DNA of 31,386 nt, taken from contig CAUJEQ010000168.1 in the NCBI GenBank assembly GCA_963169135.1, positions 1 through 31,386 of the forward strand, in the 5' to 3' direction. Below are positions 29,318 to 31,386 of the stretch, in pieces (within the stretch, counting starts at the first letter, position 1; the number at the start of each line of letters is the position of its first letter). Below the pieces are notes generated by a model that was not told the origin of the DNA, ran no database searches, and saw nothing but the letters and a program-made list of their open reading frames with translations. The position numbers and the translations under genes were made by a program. The DNA comes from Chloroflexota bacterium (GTDB lineage Bacteria; Chloroflexota; Dehalococcoidia; Tepidiformales; Tepidiformaceae).

Positions 29318-31108
29318 CTACGCAACCCGTGATTGGATCCGCGGCGCGTCCTCAAACGCCGCCCACGATTCAAACACCGCGAAACGGTCGCCGCCCGATA
29401 CTTTCAGTCCGTGCTTGACCCGCGCAACCATCGCCGCGATCTCTTCGTACGGCAGCTCTTCGGCGCCTGCCAGAGGCACGCCTCCGACCGAAACCGTCAC
29501 GCGGTCGATAGCCAGCCGGCCTCCGCTGTCAAACCAGCGCCGCTCGAGACCGCGTGCGACCGCCAGCTGGAACGCCACCAGGTCGTTTTGGTGCACGATT
29601 GCCACGAAGTCGTCACCGCCGATGTGGCCCAAGAAGCACTCAACGGCGCAGGCATCACCTCCCTCGCCCAGCACCGACGCAAGCCCATTGATTGCGATAT
29701 CCCCATGTGCGAACCCAAAGCGATCGTTGAACGACTTGAAATTATCGATGTCAGCGTAAATCAGAAAGTAGGGCTCTTCACTTGCCCTGACGGTCTCAAC
29801 CCGCCTGCGAATTAGCCGGTTCCCTGGAAGGCCAGTTAGGGGGCTCAGCAGCCGCGCCTCGGCCACCTCCTCCGCCAACATCTGCTCCAGCAGCCCGGTT
29901 GTGCTCACCACTCCCGAATACGTTCGCTCATCGAGCACCACCACGGGGTCGTGTGCTGTGGCCAACGGGCGTTCCAGCGCCACCCGTGCCGCGTCTCGCA
30001 CCACCGCCGTCCCCTGTACCGTCGTCGCCGGCGTGCAAAGCTGCACCGCCGGCTTTCGCCCGTTTAGCGAAAGTCCAAATTGGCCCGACATCCACTCAAA
30101 GCACCGCCCCCGCGTGATGATCCCCGCGACGAGCCCACCATCCAGGACTGCTATCACCCGCAGGTGGGGATTCGCCTGGAACAGCCCGTGAACCTGCACC
30201 CCGGGAGTTTCGGCCGCGATCGCCGGGGCCGCTTCCACCAGGTCAGCCACGCGCGATTGCCCCGGTTCGGTCGTGGCCTGTTTCCGGGCCGCCGCCCGCT
30301 TTCGGATGCGCACCCCGATCACCGGCGCAACTCCCACCGGCCGCGCGCCAGGCATTCCCAGCAGGTATCCCTGCCCGAAGGCAACGCCCAGCCCGACGAA
30401 CGTGTCGAGTTGCTCCACGGTTTCGATCCCCTCCGCAATCACCCGCGCCCGGACCTGTTCGGCGAACCGCACCAGCGCCTCCACCATCGATTGCCGGCTC
30501 CGATCGAACTCGATGTCCCTTGCTAGCCAGCGGTCCAGCTTGATGAAGTCCGGGTGCAGCTCGACCATCGACTGCAGGCTCGACGGGCCGGCTCCCGCGT
30601 CGTCGATCGCGATCAGGAACCCTCGAGAACGGAACCCGCCGAGCACTCGCCGCATCCGGTCGAAATCTTCAACTCGCTCACCCTCCGTCACCTCGAGGAC
30701 GATTCTTTCGGGTGCCAGGCCGTGCATCCGAGCCACCGCCTCCAGACCCGGCCCCGTCGTGTGCCCCATGAGCAACGATGCCGGCGTCACGTTCAAGAAC
30801 AGCAGCTGTTCCGCCGGCAGCTCCGAACCCAACCGCCGCAGAGACGCCTCCCGCCACGCTCGGTCGGTCTCAATCAGCAGCCCCGCTTCCGCTGCCGCGG
30901 CCAGGAAGTGATCGGGCCGATCCAGCGGTGGTCGGCCTCCTGGCCGCGTCAACGCCTCGATCCCCAGCGCTTTTCCCGAACTGAGCGAGACGATCACCTG
31001 GCAATCCGTCCGAAATCGCCCAGCGGCCAGATTCGCCGCGACCTCCCTCCCGATGCGCGCCTGTTGAGCTAGCGCCCCTAACGGACCCACCGTAGCCGTG
31101 TCCTGCAC
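29318..31108 (-). CDS. EAL-CBS-GGDEF c-di-GMP turnover protein, 596 aa
   Basis: Cytoplasmic, without transmembrane segments. Residues 22-265 are an EAL phosphodiesterase domain with E51/A52/L53, N106, E139, DD169-170 (DDAG in place of the usual DDFG), K190, E226 and Q246, so the metal and general-base set is present. Residues about 285-420 are a CBS pair, which usually senses adenosyl nucleotides or other ligands. Residues 425-580 are a GGDEF domain with GGDDF (497-501) and no RxxD I-site. GTG start with ggaggtga upstream. It converges on the zinc-finger gene beside the flagellar operon, suggesting control of motility. Whether both activities work is unknown. Confidence 0.88.
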   Translation of the reverse strand: MQDTATVGPLGALAQQARIGREVAANLAAGRFRTDCQVIVSLSSGKALGIEALTRPGGRPPLDRPDHFLAAAAEAGLLIETDRAWREASLRRLGSELPAEQLLFLNVTPASLLMGHTTGPGLEAVARMHGLAPERIVLEVTEGERVEDFDRMRRVLGGFRSRGFLIAIDDAGAGPSSLQSMVELHPDFIKLDRWLARDIEFDRSRQSMVEALVRFAEQVRARVIAEGIETVEQLDTFVGLGVAFGQGYLLGMPGARPVGVAPVIGVRIRKRAAARKQATTEPGQSRVADLVEAAPAIAAETPGVQVHGLFQANPHLRVIAVLDGGLVAGIITRGRCFEWMSGQFGLSLNGRKPAVQLCTPATTVQGTAVVRDAARVALERPLATAHDPVVVLDERTYSGVVSTTGLLEQMLAEEVAEARLLSPLTGLPGNRLIRRRVETVRASEEPYFLIYADIDNFKSFNDRFGFAHGDIAINGLASVLGEGGDACAVECFLGHIGGDDFVAIVHQNDLVAFQLAVARGLERRWFDSGGRLAIDRVTVSVGGVPLAGAEELPYEEIAAMVARVKHGLKVSGGDRFAVFESWAAFEDAPRIQSRVA

Positions 31109-31269
31109 AGGTTCACCTCCACCCCATCCATTCGGAATGTTCCGCCCAGTCGTGAATGCCTCTCACCGGGCGTTCAACAACCGTTAAATGAACTGTCACC
31201 CCGCGTACCCCTGCTCCTGGACCGACCTACCCGCCATCCCGTCTCCGTTTCGTGTCATCATGCCGCTCA

Positions 31270-31386
31270 ATGCCCGCTGAGCCCGACCTAGTCTCCCTTG
31301 CAGCCATCACCGCGGCCCGTGCGGCCCTCGCCCCGGATATCCGCCTGACTCCGGTCTGGCCGTTCACGGTGCCCGCGCCCGGGCTC
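31270..31386 (+). CDS. Threonine/serine dehydratase-like, N-terminus only (cut by window edge)
   Basis: Thirty-nine codons are visible: MPAEPDLVSLAAITAARAAL, then APDIRLTPVWPFTVPAPGL. The pattern V/LaaItaAraal....RlTPv matches the start of PLP-dependent threonine dehydratases (IlvA/TdcB type), where an N-terminal helix leads to RTPL. The PLP lysine lies beyond the window. An upstream ATG at 31256 runs quickly into a stop, so the start at 31270 is used. It is divergent from the EAL-CBS-GGDEF gene. The 31109-31269 region holds the shared promoter area with no clear boxes. Confidence 0.55.
   Translation, partial: MPAEPDLVSLAAITAARAALAPDIRLTPVWPFTVPAPGL

Noticed and set aside
26386..29373. 995-codon minus-strand open frame across flgE and the propeller gene
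   Set aside because: Same cause: GC-biased codons of flgE and its neighbours keep the opposite frame open; composition is repetitive Gly/Asp/Val/Ala.

Overview
This is a GC-rich, gene-dense bacterial chromosome segment with no rRNA, tRNA, CRISPR array or transposase that I could recognise. The gene set (single-membrane-style flagellar operon, 7Fe ferredoxin, MFE-2-like lipid genes, c-di-GMP enzymes, ECF sigma/anti-sigma pair, and short or absent 5' leaders behind TANNNT -10 boxes) fits a motile, high-GC, free-living bacterium. My best guess is Chloroflexota (Tepidiformia/Dehalococcoidia-like). That is an inference from gene content only.

Positions 1-5252 hold housekeeping and small-metabolism genes: peptidyl-tRNA hydrolase (minus strand, cut by the window edge), a divergent tiny membrane protein overlapping a DinB-like protein, a PHP phosphoesterase, a 7Fe ferredoxin, ribosomal protein bL25, an unrecognised 331-aa protein and a beta-hydroxyacid dehydrogenase. 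Positions 5262-9180 are on the minus strand: a response-regulator diguanylate cyclase, a 73-aa protein, an MFS exporter and glutamate dehydrogenase. Positions 9266-14630 are on the plus strand: a glyoxylate/hydroxypyruvate-type reductase, an orotate-phosphoribosyltransferase homologue with an altered catalytic loop, a PAT-like acetyltransferase, an ECF sigma factor translationally coupled to a membrane anti-sigma-like protein, and an NAD-dependent epimerase.

Positions 14595-15541 look like a small inserted segment. The last 35 bp of the epimerase gene, including its stop codon region, is repeated exactly about 0.9 kb downstream. Between the copies lies a reverse-oriented membrane-anchored protein of unknown function. 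This att-like arrangement is the most unusual structure I found.

Positions 15710-17621 (minus) form a three-gene operon (SDR dehydrogenase plus two hot-dog proteins), equivalent to a split peroxisomal-type multifunctional enzyme for (R)-3-hydroxyacyl-CoA chemistry. From a divergent start, positions 17858-27813 are one tightly packed flagellar operon in the order fliF-fliG-fliH-fliI-fliJ-flgB-flgC-fliE-fliK-flgD-(TIGR02530-like)-flgE. It builds the MS ring, C ring, export ATPase, proximal rod and hook, and closes with a strong hairpin. It is followed by a secreted beta-propeller protein, a double zinc-finger protein, a converging EAL-CBS-GGDDF c-di-GMP enzyme and, at the right edge, the start of what looks like a threonine dehydratase.
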